NCBI GenBank assembly: GCA_031459765.1
Contig: JAVKHY010000006.1
Span: 62,001 to 126,000, forward strand
DNA: 64,000 nt
Direction: 5' to 3'
DNA from: Armatimonadota bacterium
Lineage (GTDB): Bacteria; Sysuimicrobiota; Sysuimicrobiia; Sysuimicrobiales; Kaftiobacteriaceae
Of the stretch, positions 9,272 through 17,711 are shown piece by piece. A program made the position numbers and the translations under genes. Positions within the stretch are counted from its first letter, which is position 1. The number at the start of each line of letters is the position of its first letter. The notes under the pieces were generated by a model. The model made no database searches. It was not told where the DNA came from and was given only the letters and a program-made list of their open reading frames with translations.

Positions 9272-10189
9272 ATGGTCGTCTATAAACCCTTCGAGGAACG
9301 GACCGTCGATACCCAGTACCGGGACCTGCTGCAGCGGATCCTCACCTCCGGAGAGGAAGTCCCCACGCGGCAGGGAGTTCCGGCGCTCCGCGTGGTCGGC
9401 CACCTGATGCGCTTCCCGCTGGACAACGGCTTCCCCCTCATCACGGAACGCGACCTCGTGAGCAGACCGCGGACGCGCCCCTCTCCCTTCCACCAGGCCG
9501 TGGCGGAGATCTGCGCCTTTCTCAACGGGGCGCAGACGCGGGAGGAACTGGAGGCCTTCGGCTGCTACTGGTGGGCCGACTGGGTCACGGCGGAGGAGTG
9601 CGCGAAGTTCGATCTGTCTCCCGGGGATCTGGGACCGGGCTCCTACGGTGCGGCCTTTCGGCGCTTCCCCACCGCCGAGGGGGGGGTCTTCGATCAGGTG
9701 GCGCACCTCGTGGCGCAGATCAAGACCGCCCCCCACCTGCGCCATCACGAGCTGACCCCCTGGATCCCCCAGTACCTGCTCCAGGGCGACGGCCGCCGGC
9801 GCCGGGCGGTGGTGCCGCCCTGCCACGGGTGGATCCACGTCCACGTCAACCCCGGCACCCGGAGCCTCATCCTGAGCCACCGCCAGCGCAGCGCGGACGC
9901 GCCGGTGGGACTGGTCTTCAACCTGATCCACTACGGGGCTCTGGCCCTCATGCTGGGGCAGGTCACGGGGTACCGGCCGACGGAACTGGTGTATTTCATC
10001 GACGATGCCCATATCTACCTGAATCAGATCAAGGACGTCGAGGAGTTGCTGTCCACCTCTCCCCAGCGCCTGCCGACGGTGAGGCTCGACCCCACGGTCC
10101 GCGATCTCTTCGCCTTCCGCCCGGAGCACTTCGCCGTCACCGACTACTTCCCGCAGCTCCCGCGCCGGCGGATCCCGACACCGGTATGA
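9272..10189 (+). CDS. thyA: Thymidylate synthase (ThyA family, divergent)
   Basis: Methylates dUMP to dTMP using methylene-tetrahydrofolate. The 305-residue protein keeps the core signatures: GHLMRFPLDNGFPLIT (usual GRQMRFDLSDGFPLLT), catalytic VPPCH with Cys184-His185, HRQRSADAPVGLVFNLIHY with the arginine-serine-asparagine set that binds dUMP, and DAHIYLNQIKDVEE near the C-terminus. It is longer and more divergent than the 264-residue E. coli enzyme. The asparagine in GLVFN argues for dUMP rather than dCMP as substrate. The stop overlaps the folA start (ATGA), so it is coupled to the enzyme that recycles its product, dihydrofolate. Confidence 0.9.
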   Translation: MVVYKPFEERTVDTQYRDLLQRILTSGEEVPTRQGVPALRVVGHLMRFPLDNGFPLITERDLVSRPRTRPSPFHQAVAEICAFLNGAQTREELEAFGCYWWADWVTAEECAKFDLSPGDLGPGSYGAAFRRFPTAEGGVFDQVAHLVAQIKTAPHLRHHELTPWIPQYLLQGDGRRRRAVVPPCHGWIHVHVNPGTRSLILSHRQRSADAPVGLVFNLIHYGALALMLGQVTGYRPTELVYFIDDAHIYLNQIKDVEELLSTSPQRLPTVRLDPTVRDLFAFRPEHFAVTDYFPQLPRRRIPTPV

Positions 10190-10695
10190 TCCTCTCCCTG
10201 GTCGTCGCCGTCGCCGACAACGACGTCATCGGGCTGGCCGGGGACCTCCCCTGGCGCCTGCGGACCGACCTTCGACGGTTTCGGGAGTTGACCTGGGGGC
10301 GCACCGTGATCGTGGGACGCCGGACCCACGACGCCATCGTGCGACGGCTGGGCGGCCCGCTGCCGGGGCGCCGCACCATCGTCCTCTCGCGCCGGCGGGC
10401 GGCCGCGGAGGGGTGCGCGGTGGCGGCGTCGTGGGAGGAGGCGCTGGCCCTGGTCCAGGGGGAAGACGAGGTGTTCGTCATCGGCGGCGCGGAGGTCTAC
10501 CGTCTGGCCCTGCCCTATGCGCAGCGCATCTACCGCTCGCGCGTGCACGCCGCGCCGGACGGGGACACCGTGTTCCCCGAGCTCGATCCCGCGCAGTGGC
10601 GGGTGCTCCGGGCCACGGCGCACCCGCGCGGCGCCGGGGACGACTTCGACCACACCTTCGAGATCCTGGAACGCGCCGCCGTCCCCGTCCGGTGA
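10186..10695 (+). CDS. folA: Dihydrofolate reductase
   Basis: Reduces dihydrofolate to tetrahydrofolate with NADPH. The 169 residues show VVAVADNDVIG, the substrate loop GDLPWRLRTDLRRF with the acidic residue Asp28, the cofactor segments VIVGRRTHDAI and TIVLSRR, and the late motif VFVIGGAEVYRLALP. Length and order are normal for chromosomal DHFR. The ATG overlaps the thyA stop; the pair forms a dTMP-synthesis operon. Confidence 0.95.
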   Translation: MILSLVVAVADNDVIGLAGDLPWRLRTDLRRFRELTWGRTVIVGRRTHDAIVRRLGGPLPGRRTIVLSRRRAAAEGCAVAASWEEALALVQGEDEVFVIGGAEVYRLALPYAQRIYRSRVHAAPDGDTVFPELDPAQWRVLRATAHPRGAGDDFDHTFEILERAAVPVR

Positions 10696-10755
10696 GCCGC
10701 GTCAAGCCCCGCGCGCTGCCGGCGGGATCGTCGTAATCCAGAGGGGTCGAGTTCT

Positions 10756-11877
10756 TCAGGCGACAACCGCGACGATCCCCTGGACGCGCGGCAGCCCCCT
10801 GGCCAGCAGGCGCCAGGTGTCCCCCTCGTCCGCGCTGCCGTAGATCTCGCCCGCGGTCGTGCCGAAGTAGATCCCGGCCGGCTGCAGGCGGTCGGCGTCC
10901 ATCCCGTGGCGCAGGACCACGGTGTGCACCTTCCGCGGCAGGCCCTCGCCCAGCCGCTCCCAGCGGGCCCCGCCGGTGCGGCTGCGGTAGACCTCCAGCG
11001 CCCCCTGGATGCAGGAGTTGTGCTTCTTGCACCGGCCCTGGTAGGCCGGGACGACGTACACAGTTCCCCGCTCGCGCGGGTGGACGGCCAGCGGGAACCC
11101 GTGCCGGTCGGGCAACCCGGCCGAGATGTCGGTCCAGGAGCGCCCGAAGTCGTCGCTGCGGTAGACGCCGCAGTGTTGCTGCCGGTAGACGGTGCTGCTC
11201 GCCGCCGGAGAGATTCCGATGCGGTGGGTGCAGGAGTGGACCTGGGAGAGGTGGGCCTCCACCGTCCTGGCCCGCTCTTCCGCCGGCACCTCCTTCCCCT
11301 GAAGCGACCGATCGGCGTCGGGGCAGGATTCGACGACGCCGGTGCGCGCGTACTCCCACGTCTCCCCGCCGTCCTCCGTCCGCAGGGCCCCGTGGTTGGT
11401 GCTGCTGACGACGATCATCCGCCTGGGGTCCTGCGGGTCGAAGTGGATCCCGTGGAGCGAGTTGCCGATCGTGCCGAACCCCCAGTCTCCCCACCGATCC
11501 TCCTTGCCCGGCGCGTTGAGGTAGCCGGGGACGAGCGACCAGGATTTCCCGCGGTTCTCGCTCTTGAAGAGATAGCTGAAGTGGGTCCCGACCCACAGTT
11601 CGCGCGGCTCCCGGGGATTCACGGCCACGGTCCAGACCTTGCGGATGGGCAGGCCGTCGTTGAGCGGGGTCCAGCTGCGGCCGAAGGTTCTGCTGCTCAG
11701 GACGCCCTCGTTGCCGGTGGTGGCGTAGAGCGTCCTGCTCTTCCCGTCCCACGCGCAGTGGGTCACGGACACGCCCCGGAGCAGCGGGCCGCGCCGGCGC
11801 CACCGGGCGCGGCGACCGTCGCTCTCCAGGACGAACAGCCCGTCCACCGTGCCTGCCAGTACCAGGACCCTGGGCAT
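10756..11877 (-). CDS. Asp-box (BNR/sortilin-like) beta-propeller protein
   Basis: 373 residues with about six Asp-box repeats of the SxDxGxxW type: SRTFGRSW, SENRGKSW, TEDGGETW, SDDFGRSW, SRTGGARW and SADEGDTW, spaced as in six- or seven-bladed propellers of the Vps10/sialidase superfamily. The ATG at 11877 has GGAGG 8 bp upstream; the longer frame is not supported. No signal peptide is visible, so it is probably cytoplasmic. Such proteins are often named exo-alpha-sialidase or glycosyl hydrolase, but the catalytic residues of sialidases are not evident and the function is unknown. Confidence 0.8.
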   Translation of the reverse strand: MPRVLVLAGTVDGLFVLESDGRRARWRRRGPLLRGVSVTHCAWDGKSRTLYATTGNEGVLSSRTFGRSWTPLNDGLPIRKVWTVAVNPREPRELWVGTHFSYLFKSENRGKSWSLVPGYLNAPGKEDRWGDWGFGTIGNSLHGIHFDPQDPRRMIVVSSTNHGALRTEDGGETWEYARTGVVESCPDADRSLQGKEVPAEERARTVEAHLSQVHSCTHRIGISPAASSTVYRQQHCGVYRSDDFGRSWTDISAGLPDRHGFPLAVHPRERGTVYVVPAYQGRCKKHNSCIQGALEVYRSRTGGARWERLGEGLPRKVHTVVLRHGMDADRLQPAGIYFGTTAGEIYGSADEGDTWRLLARGLPRVQGIVAVVA

Positions 11878-11968
11878 CGCCGCCGCCTCCGGGGATGAGT
11901 CGGAGGGTAGCGTTCGGTGTCCGCAGAACCCTCCCCTGCCGAACACTGCTGTCCCTCCGGAGGCTCCG

Positions 11969-12859
11969 ATGCGCCTGTGCACCTACCAGATCAAGGGAGA
12001 CGCCCGGCTCGGTATCGTCGTGGGCGAGGCGGTCGTCGATCTGCACGCGGTGGCCCGCCGCCGCAAGATGCGAGACCTGCCCCGGGAGATGCTGGGGCTC
12101 ATCGCCGAGGTCCCCGCCGCCGCCCTGCGCGCGCTGGCCCGCGAGGCGGAGCGGTGGGTGGCGGCCGGGCGCCCGACCGTCCCGCTCCGATCGGCCAGAC
12201 TGCTGGCACCGATTCCCCGGCCGCGGAAGAACATTGTCTGCATGGGTCGCAACTACGCCGAGCACGCCCGGGAAGGGGGGAACGAGCCGCCCGCGGCGCC
12301 GGTCTTCTTCACCAAGCCGCCCACCGCGGTGGTCGGCCCCGACGCCCCCGTGATCCACCATGCCGTGACCGAGCAGCTGGACTACGAGGTGGAGCTGGTG
12401 GCCGTGATCGGCCGCCGCGGCCGGGACATCCCGGAGGAGCGGGCGCTGGACTACGTCTTCGGCTACACCATCATGAACGATGTCACGGCGCGCGATCTCC
12501 AGGACCGCCACCTGCAGTGGTTCAAGGGCAAGGCGCTGGACACGTTCGCGCCCCTGGGCCCCTGGATCGTCCACCGCTCGGCGATCCCCGACCCCCAGCG
12601 CCTGCGCCTGTCGCTGCGCGTCAACGGCGAGGTGCGCCAGCAGTCCACCACGGCGCACATGATCTTCCCCGTGGCCCGGCTGATCTCGGTGCTGTCGGCC
12701 GGCATGACCCTCGAACCGGGGGACCTGCTGGCCACGGGCACGCCGGAGGGCGTGGCCAAGGGGATGAAACCTCCGCGGTGGCTGCGGCCGGGCGACGTGA
12801 TGGAGGCGGAGGTGGAAGGGATCGGCGTCCTCCGCAACCGCGTCGTCGCGCCGCGCTGA
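11969..12859 (+). CDS. Fumarylacetoacetate hydrolase family protein
   Basis: 296 residues. The C-terminal FAH domain (about residues 88-290) shows NIVCMGRNYAEHA, the metal-binding pair in LDYEVELVAVIG, and YTIMNDVTARDLQ with a third acidic ligand, then TGTPEGVAKGM. Family members hydrolyse, decarboxylate or isomerise beta-keto or 2-hydroxy-dienoic acids in aromatic and sugar-acid breakdown. The ATG at 11969 has GGAGG 8 bp upstream. It lies directly before the IclR gene and the ABC importer in the same direction and may work on the imported compound. Confidence 0.88.
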   Translation: MRLCTYQIKGDARLGIVVGEAVVDLHAVARRRKMRDLPREMLGLIAEVPAAALRALAREAERWVAAGRPTVPLRSARLLAPIPRPRKNIVCMGRNYAEHAREGGNEPPAAPVFFTKPPTAVVGPDAPVIHHAVTEQLDYEVELVAVIGRRGRDIPEERALDYVFGYTIMNDVTARDLQDRHLQWFKGKALDTFAPLGPWIVHRSAIPDPQRLRLSLRVNGEVRQQSTTAHMIFPVARLISVLSAGMTLEPGDLLATGTPEGVAKGMKPPRWLRPGDVMEAEVEGIGVLRNRVVAPR

Positions 12860-12892
12860 CCGCTCCGCACCGCCTTCCCTCCGACCCCTTAG

Positions 12893-13741
12893 GTGAAGGA
12901 GTTGGCGGAGGCGGGACGAACCGCATTCCCAATTGTGGACTCTGTTCCTGATTCTGGAACACTCAAGACGCTGCAGAAGGCCATCGAACTCCTCCGCTGT
13001 TTCGATGCCGTCCACCCGGTGCTCGGCATCTCCGACCTCAGCCGCCGCCTGGGCCTGCCGCGCAGCGTGGTGTACCGCATCGCCACCACGCTGAAATCGG
13101 GAGGTCTCCTGGAACAGGAGGCCGGGTCGCGACGGTATCGCATCGGCATCGGGCTGTTCGATCTGGGGGCCCGCTACACGCACCGCCACCGATGGCTGCC
13201 GCTGGTCCTGGAGGCGCTGAAGGATCTGGTCGCCTCCACCGGCCACACCGGGTACATCGGCGTCCTGGCCGGCCCCGACGTCGTGGTGCTGGCCTCGGAG
13301 GCCGGCGCCCACCGGGTGCGTCTCGTGGTCAAACCGGGCGAGCGTTTCCCGGCGTACGCCACGGCGATCGGCAAGGCGCTGTTGGCCCGCCTGCCGGATG
13401 AGGAGGTGGCCCGCCTCTACGCCCGCACCCCGTTGACCCCACTGACCCGGGCCACCCTGCGCGAGATCCCGGCGCTCCTTGCCGAACTCGCGCGGACCCG
13501 GACCCGGCGCTACGCCGTCGCCGACCAGGAGACCTTTGACGGAATCAAAGCCGCGGGCATCGGATTCGCCAGTGCCGCAGACGGGGAGTCCTTCGCCCTC
13601 AGCGTCTCCTATCCGATCGCCGGTGTCTCCCGGCAAGACGAGCGGCGCATCGTCGAGGCCCTGCTCCTGCGGGGCGAGCGCCTGGGCCGGGCATTGGGCG
13701 ACCGCTGGTGGAACACGGAAGCGAGGAGGCCGCGCCGGTGA
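12893..13741 (+). CDS. IclR family transcriptional regulator
   Basis: 282 residues. The N-terminal winged helix includes LQKAIELLRCFDAVHPVLG-type helix one and SDLSRRLGLPRSVVYRIATTL (about residues 44-66). The effector domain (residues 95-275) has the usual TGYIGVLAG and FPAYATAIGKALLA segments. The start is uncertain: GTG at 12893 or GTG at 12935; neither has a clear ribosome binding site. Two TTCC-N7-GGA boxes lie inside this 5' end, suggesting autoregulation. The last base of the coding region overlaps the GTG of the permease gene (GTGA), so it is cotranscribed with the importer it probably controls. Confidence 0.9.
   Translation: MKELAEAGRTAFPIVDSVPDSGTLKTLQKAIELLRCFDAVHPVLGISDLSRRLGLPRSVVYRIATTLKSGGLLEQEAGSRRYRIGIGLFDLGARYTHRHRWLPLVLEALKDLVASTGHTGYIGVLAGPDVVVLASEAGAHRVRLVVKPGERFPAYATAIGKALLARLPDEEVARLYARTPLTPLTRATLREIPALLAELARTRTRRYAVADQETFDGIKAAGIGFASAADGESFALSVSYPIAGVSRQDERRIVEALLLRGERLGRALGDRWWNTEARRPRR
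12926..12961. promoter_or_regulatory. Two tandem IclR-like operator boxes
   Basis: TGTTCC-TGATTCT-GGAACA (12943-12961) is a perfect 6-bp inverted repeat with a 7-bp spacer. A second, weaker box TTCC-N7-GGA begins at 12926, exactly 19 bp earlier. Spacing of about two helical turns fits cooperative binding by an IclR-type tetramer. The boxes overlap the first codons of the IclR gene. Confidence 0.5.
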
Positions 13742-14646
13742 ATGCCGTCGCGCTGCCCGGCATCCGGGGCGACATCCGCTCCCTGGGTGCGGCGGTGCAG
13801 GGCCGGCCCTACCTGGCGCTGGCGGCGCTTCCTGTGGCCTTCTTCGGGGTCTTTCTCCTCTACCCGCTGGCGCTGATGTTCCTCGTCAGCATCCGGAACT
13901 ACGCGCCGGCCCAGATCGTCGGGGACCGCATCACGCTGGAGAACTACCTGCGGTTTCTCCTCGACCCGTTCTATCGTCGGATCCTGCTCTCCACCCTCCG
14001 GCTGGCGGCGGTGGTGAGTGCGACCGCCCTGCTCCTCGCCTATCCCCTGGCCTACTACCTCTCCCGCACGACCAGCCGGGCCAAGGGGTGGCTCATCTTC
14101 CTGCTGCTGACGCCGCTCATGGTCGGGATCGTCGTCCGCACCTACGGCTGGATCGTCCTGCTGGGACGCAGCGGGACCGTCAACCAGCTGCTGCTGGCCC
14201 TGGGCGTGGTCCGGGAACCGGTGCGCATCCTGTTCACGGAGACGGCCGTCGTCCTGGGCCTGATCGAGGTCCTCCTGCCCTACATGATCTTTCCCCTGAT
14301 CTCCGCGCTGCAGAAGGTGGATCCCACGCTGGAAGCGGCGGCCGCCACCCTGGGTGCCGGCCCGCTGGAGGTGCTGCGGCGGGTGGTGCTGCCCCTCAGT
14401 CTGCCCGGCATCGTCTCGGGCACGGTGATCGTCTTCACCCTGTCCGCGGGCGCGATCGTGACCCCGGCCATCCTGGGCGGCCCGCGCACGCAGACCATGG
14501 GAACGCTGATCTACCAGCTCATGACCGCCACGTTGAACTGGCCCTTCGGCTCCGCGGTCGCCTTCATCCTCCTGGCCTTCGAAGCCTTCCCCGTCTTCCT
14601 CTTCTTCGCCGTGACGGCCCGGGGGCGGGGAGGGAGAGGACCGTGA
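13738..14646 (+). CDS. ABC transporter permease, polyamine type (PotB-like)
   Basis: 302-residue membrane protein with six predicted helices, the first at about residues 28-50. The EAA loop reads EAAAATLGAGPLEVLRRVVLP (shortened) and marks the ATPase contact. The start GTG at 13738 is chosen because AGGAGG lies 7 bp upstream and GTGA overlaps the IclR stop. It forms a heterodimer with the next permease. The family imports spermidine, putrescine or other small organic cations and acids; the actual substrate is unknown. Confidence 0.88.
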   Translation: MNAVALPGIRGDIRSLGAAVQGRPYLALAALPVAFFGVFLLYPLALMFLVSIRNYAPAQIVGDRITLENYLRFLLDPFYRRILLSTLRLAAVVSATALLLAYPLAYYLSRTTSRAKGWLIFLLLTPLMVGIVVRTYGWIVLLGRSGTVNQLLLALGVVREPVRILFTETAVVLGLIEVLLPYMIFPLISALQKVDPTLEAAAATLGAGPLEVLRRVVLPLSLPGIVSGTVIVFTLSAGAIVTPAILGGPRTQTMGTLIYQLMTATLNWPFGSAVAFILLAFEAFPVFLFFAVTARGRGGRGP

Positions 14647-15431
14647 TGCCGCTCCGGGCGCTGGGACGCCTCTATCTTGTGTCGGTCTTTGCCTTTCTCC
14701 TCGCCCCCGTCGTGGTCGCCGTGCTCACGTCCTTCAACCCCACCCGGCTGAACCTGTTCCCGCCGCAGGGGGTCTCGCTGACGTGGTATCGGGAGTTCCT
14801 CCAGGCCGAGAACTTCACCCACGCCTTCGTCGCCGTGAGCCTGAAACTGGCCCTGATCGTCGCCGTCGTCACGGGGCTCCTGGCCCTGCCCGCGGCGTAT
14901 GCGCTCAGCCGCTATCGGTTCCGGGGGCGCACCCTGCTCCAGACGCTGTTCCTCTCGCCGATGATGGTCCCCCAGATGGTGGTGGGGATCGCCCTGCTGC
15001 TGTTCTTTGCCCGCCACACCTTCGCCGACGAGCTCCGCATCGTGGTCGGCCACACGCTGATCGCTTTGCCCATCGCCGTCCGGGCCATCACGGCCAGCCT
15101 GGAGGGCAGCGATCCCCAGCTGGAGGAGGCGGCCCTGAGCCTGGGCGCCAATCCCCTGCAGACCTTCACCCGCGTCACGGCGCCGCTCATCGGCTCCGGG
15201 CTGCTGGCCGCGATGCTGTTCGCCTTTACCCTCTCCTTCACCGACGTGAACGTGGCCCTGTTCCTCACCGGCCCGCGGACCACGACGCTGCCGGTGGAGG
15301 TGTTCGCCTACCTCCGCTGGGAGAGCACGCCCATCATCGCCGCGATTGCCGCGGTGCAGGTGGCGATGATCCTGGCCATCGCCCTGGTGATCAACCGGCT
15401 GGCCGGGCTGGATGCCGTGGTCAGGTACTGA
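14646..15431 (+). CDS. ABC transporter permease, polyamine type (PotC-like)
   Basis: 261 residues, about six transmembrane helices, beginning MPLRALGRLYLVSVFAFLL. The EAA loop is LEEAALSLGANPLQTFTRV. The ATG at 14646 overlaps the stop of the previous permease gene (TGATG) and follows GGGAGG. Partner of the PotB-like subunit. Confidence 0.88.
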   Translation: MPLRALGRLYLVSVFAFLLAPVVVAVLTSFNPTRLNLFPPQGVSLTWYREFLQAENFTHAFVAVSLKLALIVAVVTGLLALPAAYALSRYRFRGRTLLQTLFLSPMMVPQMVVGIALLLFFARHTFADELRIVVGHTLIALPIAVRAITASLEGSDPQLEEAALSLGANPLQTFTRVTAPLIGSGLLAAMLFAFTLSFTDVNVALFLTGPRTTTLPVEVFAYLRWESTPIIAAIAAVQVAMILAIALVINRLAGLDAVVRY

Positions 15432-15475
15432 CGAGTCTGCAACACCATCCAGGCCATCGAGGAGGAGGTGGGGGG

Positions 15476-16591
15476 ATGCTGATCAGGGCAGAAGACGATC
15501 GGATCGAGCTGGTCCTCAGCCGGAGGGCGTTCCTGCGGCTGGGCGCGGCCGCGGCCGGCGCGGCGGTCTTCGGCCGGCTGGCCGGAGTGCCGGGCGGGAG
15601 CCCGGCCGCGGCGGCCGCCGCCCCGGTCTCGGACCTGAACCTGCTGTTCGCCGGGGGAACGTGGAAGGAGTACTTCGAGCGGATCTACGCCCGGCCCTTC
15701 GAGAAGGCGAAGGGAGCGCGGGTGGTCTTCAGCGTCGGCGACTCGGCCCAGCAGATCTCGCGGGTCATCGCCGAACGCGACAACCAGCGGTTCGACATGA
15801 TCCACATCCACCAGTATGCCGCGGCCCAGTTGAACGAACTGGGACTGCTCGTGCCCCCGGACCCGCGGACCGTCACGAATCTCAAAGATGTCGACGAGGC
15901 CTTTCGCTTCCCGTACTTTGTCGGCAAGGTGCTGGCGCCCTTCGGCCTGGCCGTGAATACCCGTCGGGCGCCGAAGAAGGTGACCTCCTGGAAGGACCTC
16001 TGGGATCCCGCCTTTACCGGCCGGGTGGCCATCCCGAAATGGGAGTGGGTGGGCAATACCTGGTTCTACGCCGTCAACCGGGTCTGGGGCGGCACCGAGA
16101 CGAACATCGACCCGGGCATTGCCAAGTGCCGCGAGCTGGTGCGCACCAACCGCGCCGTGATCATGAACAACGTCGAGCACGGCATCGCCCTGCTGACGAG
16201 CGAAGAGACCTGGATCCAGCCCTTCTACACCGCCCGCACCGAGCAGGCCCGCGACGCCGGGGCGCCGGTGGAGTTCGTCTTCCCCTCCGAGGGGGGGCTG
16301 AACTGGACCTTCAACCTGGGGATCATCCGGGGACGCAGCCCCGCCAGCACCGCGCTGGCTCAGGAGTTCCTCAACTTCACGCTGGATCCGGTGCAGCAGG
16401 CGCAGTTCGGCATCCTCACCGGCTATCCGCCGACGAACCGGCGGGCCCAGGCGCTGCTTCCGCGCAACTCCAACGTCCTGCTCACTCCGGAGCAGATGGC
16501 CAACCTGGGCCGGATGCGCTTTGACATCAAGGCCATGCTGGCCAACCGCGACCGGCACGCGGAGCGCTGGAACAAGGAGGTCCTCGGCTGA
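15476..16591 (+). CDS. Polyamine-type ABC substrate-binding protein, Tat-exported
   Basis: 371-residue periplasmic-type binding protein (PotD/FbpA class). A twin-arginine signal SRRAFLRLG at residues 15-23 is followed by a hydrophobic stretch and an alanine-rich cleavage region, so it should be folded before export. The body starts near residue 52 with LNLLFAGGTWKEYFERIYARP. The ATG has AGGAGGTG upstream. It lies 44 bp after the permease gene. Ligand is not predictable. Confidence 0.87.
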   Translation: MLIRAEDDRIELVLSRRAFLRLGAAAAGAAVFGRLAGVPGGSPAAAAAAPVSDLNLLFAGGTWKEYFERIYARPFEKAKGARVVFSVGDSAQQISRVIAERDNQRFDMIHIHQYAAAQLNELGLLVPPDPRTVTNLKDVDEAFRFPYFVGKVLAPFGLAVNTRRAPKKVTSWKDLWDPAFTGRVAIPKWEWVGNTWFYAVNRVWGGTETNIDPGIAKCRELVRTNRAVIMNNVEHGIALLTSEETWIQPFYTARTEQARDAGAPVEFVFPSEGGLNWTFNLGIIRGRSPASTALAQEFLNFTLDPVQQAQFGILTGYPPTNRRAQALLPRNSNVLLTPEQMANLGRMRFDIKAMLANRDRHAERWNKEVLG

Positions 16592-16598
16592 CCCGGCC

Positions 16599-17711
16599 AT
16601 GGCCGTCCCCCTGACGCTGGCGGGGGTCCAGAAGTACTACGGCCACGTGCTTGGGGTGGGACCGGTCAGCCTCGAGGTGGCCCCCGGGGAGTTCGTCTCC
16701 CTCCTCGGCCCCTCCGGGTGCGGGAAGACGACGACGCTGCGCCTCATCGCCGGGCTGGAGCGGCCCACGGCCGGATCGATCCGCATCGGCGACGAGGACG
16801 TGACCGGCGTGCCCAGCTATCGCCGCAACATCGGGCTGGTCTTCCAGAACTACGCGCTCTTCCCCCACCTCTCCGTCTTCGACAACGTCGCCTTCGGGCT
16901 CCGCTACCGCGCGGTGACCGGCGCGGAGGCGCGGCGGCGCGTGGCCGAGGCGCTGGAGCTGGTGGGGCTGGCCGGCTACGAACAGCGGTTGCCGCGGCAG
17001 CTCTCCGGCGGCCAGCAGCAACGCGTGGCATTGGCCCGCGCCGTCGTGATCAACCCGCGCATCCTGCTGCTGGACGAGCCGCTGAGCAACCTCGACCTGG
17101 CCCTGCGTCAGCGGATGCAGGCCGAGATCAAGCGCATTCAACGCGAGGTGGGCATCACCACCGTCTACGTCACCCACGATCAGACCGAGGCCTTCGGCCT
17201 TTCGGACCGCATCGCCGTGCTCTTCCACGGCCGCCTCCACCAGTACGCCCGGCCGGACGAACTGTACGAGCGCCCGGCGACGCCCGAGGTCGCGGATTTC
17301 ATCGGCGAGACGAATACCCTGCACGGCCGGCTGCGCCGCGACCGCGGCCGGGTCGTCTTCACCACGACCCGGGGCACGGAGCTCGTGGTCTCCCCCGAGC
17401 ATGTGCCCGCCGGCGAGGAACGCGTGCGCCTGTTCATCCGACCGCACCGCGTTCGCTTCCTCCCGCCGGGGGCGGAGGCGGAGGGCCCCAACCTCTTCGA
17501 AGCGACCGTGGAGCGCCTGATCTTCGGCGGCGACGTGCTGCGGGCCACCGTGCGCCTCCGGCAGGGCGATGTCGTTCAGATCAGCGCCCACAACCGCCGG
17601 GAGACTCGCGCCGCCCTGCAACAGGGGTCGCTGCGGATCCAGCTTCTGCCCCAAGACCTGCAGGTGTTTCCCTCCAACGGAAGGGAGGCCGACCGTGTTT
17701 CAGTTCGGTGA
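16599..17711 (+). CDS. ABC transporter ATP-binding protein, polyamine type (PotA-like)
   Basis: 370 residues. Walker A GPSGCGKTTT, Q-loop NYALFPHLSV, signature LSGGQQQR, Walker B ILLLDEPLSNLD and switch histidine VYVTHDQTEAFGLSD are all intact. A C-terminal TOBE-type domain (about residues 240-370) is typical of the PotA/UgpC class. It sits 7 bp after the binding-protein gene and overlaps the next gene by 17 bp, so the importer and the deacylase are one unit. Confidence 0.93.
   Translation: MAVPLTLAGVQKYYGHVLGVGPVSLEVAPGEFVSLLGPSGCGKTTTLRLIAGLERPTAGSIRIGDEDVTGVPSYRRNIGLVFQNYALFPHLSVFDNVAFGLRYRAVTGAEARRRVAEALELVGLAGYEQRLPRQLSGGQQQRVALARAVVINPRILLLDEPLSNLDLALRQRMQAEIKRIQREVGITTVYVTHDQTEAFGLSDRIAVLFHGRLHQYARPDELYERPATPEVADFIGETNTLHGRLRRDRGRVVFTTTRGTELVVSPEHVPAGEERVRLFIRPHRVRFLPPGAEAEGPNLFEATVERLIFGGDVLRATVRLRQGDVVQISAHNRRETRAALQQGSLRIQLLPQDLQVFPSNGREADRVSVR

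Noticed and set aside
8975-10129. 384-residue minus-strand open frame
   Set aside because: Antisense to thyA, which has complete catalytic motifs.
10478-13636. 1052-residue minus-strand open frame
   Set aside because: It runs antisense through the FAH and IclR genes, and its translation is low-complexity with no family motif; a GC-rich shadow frame.
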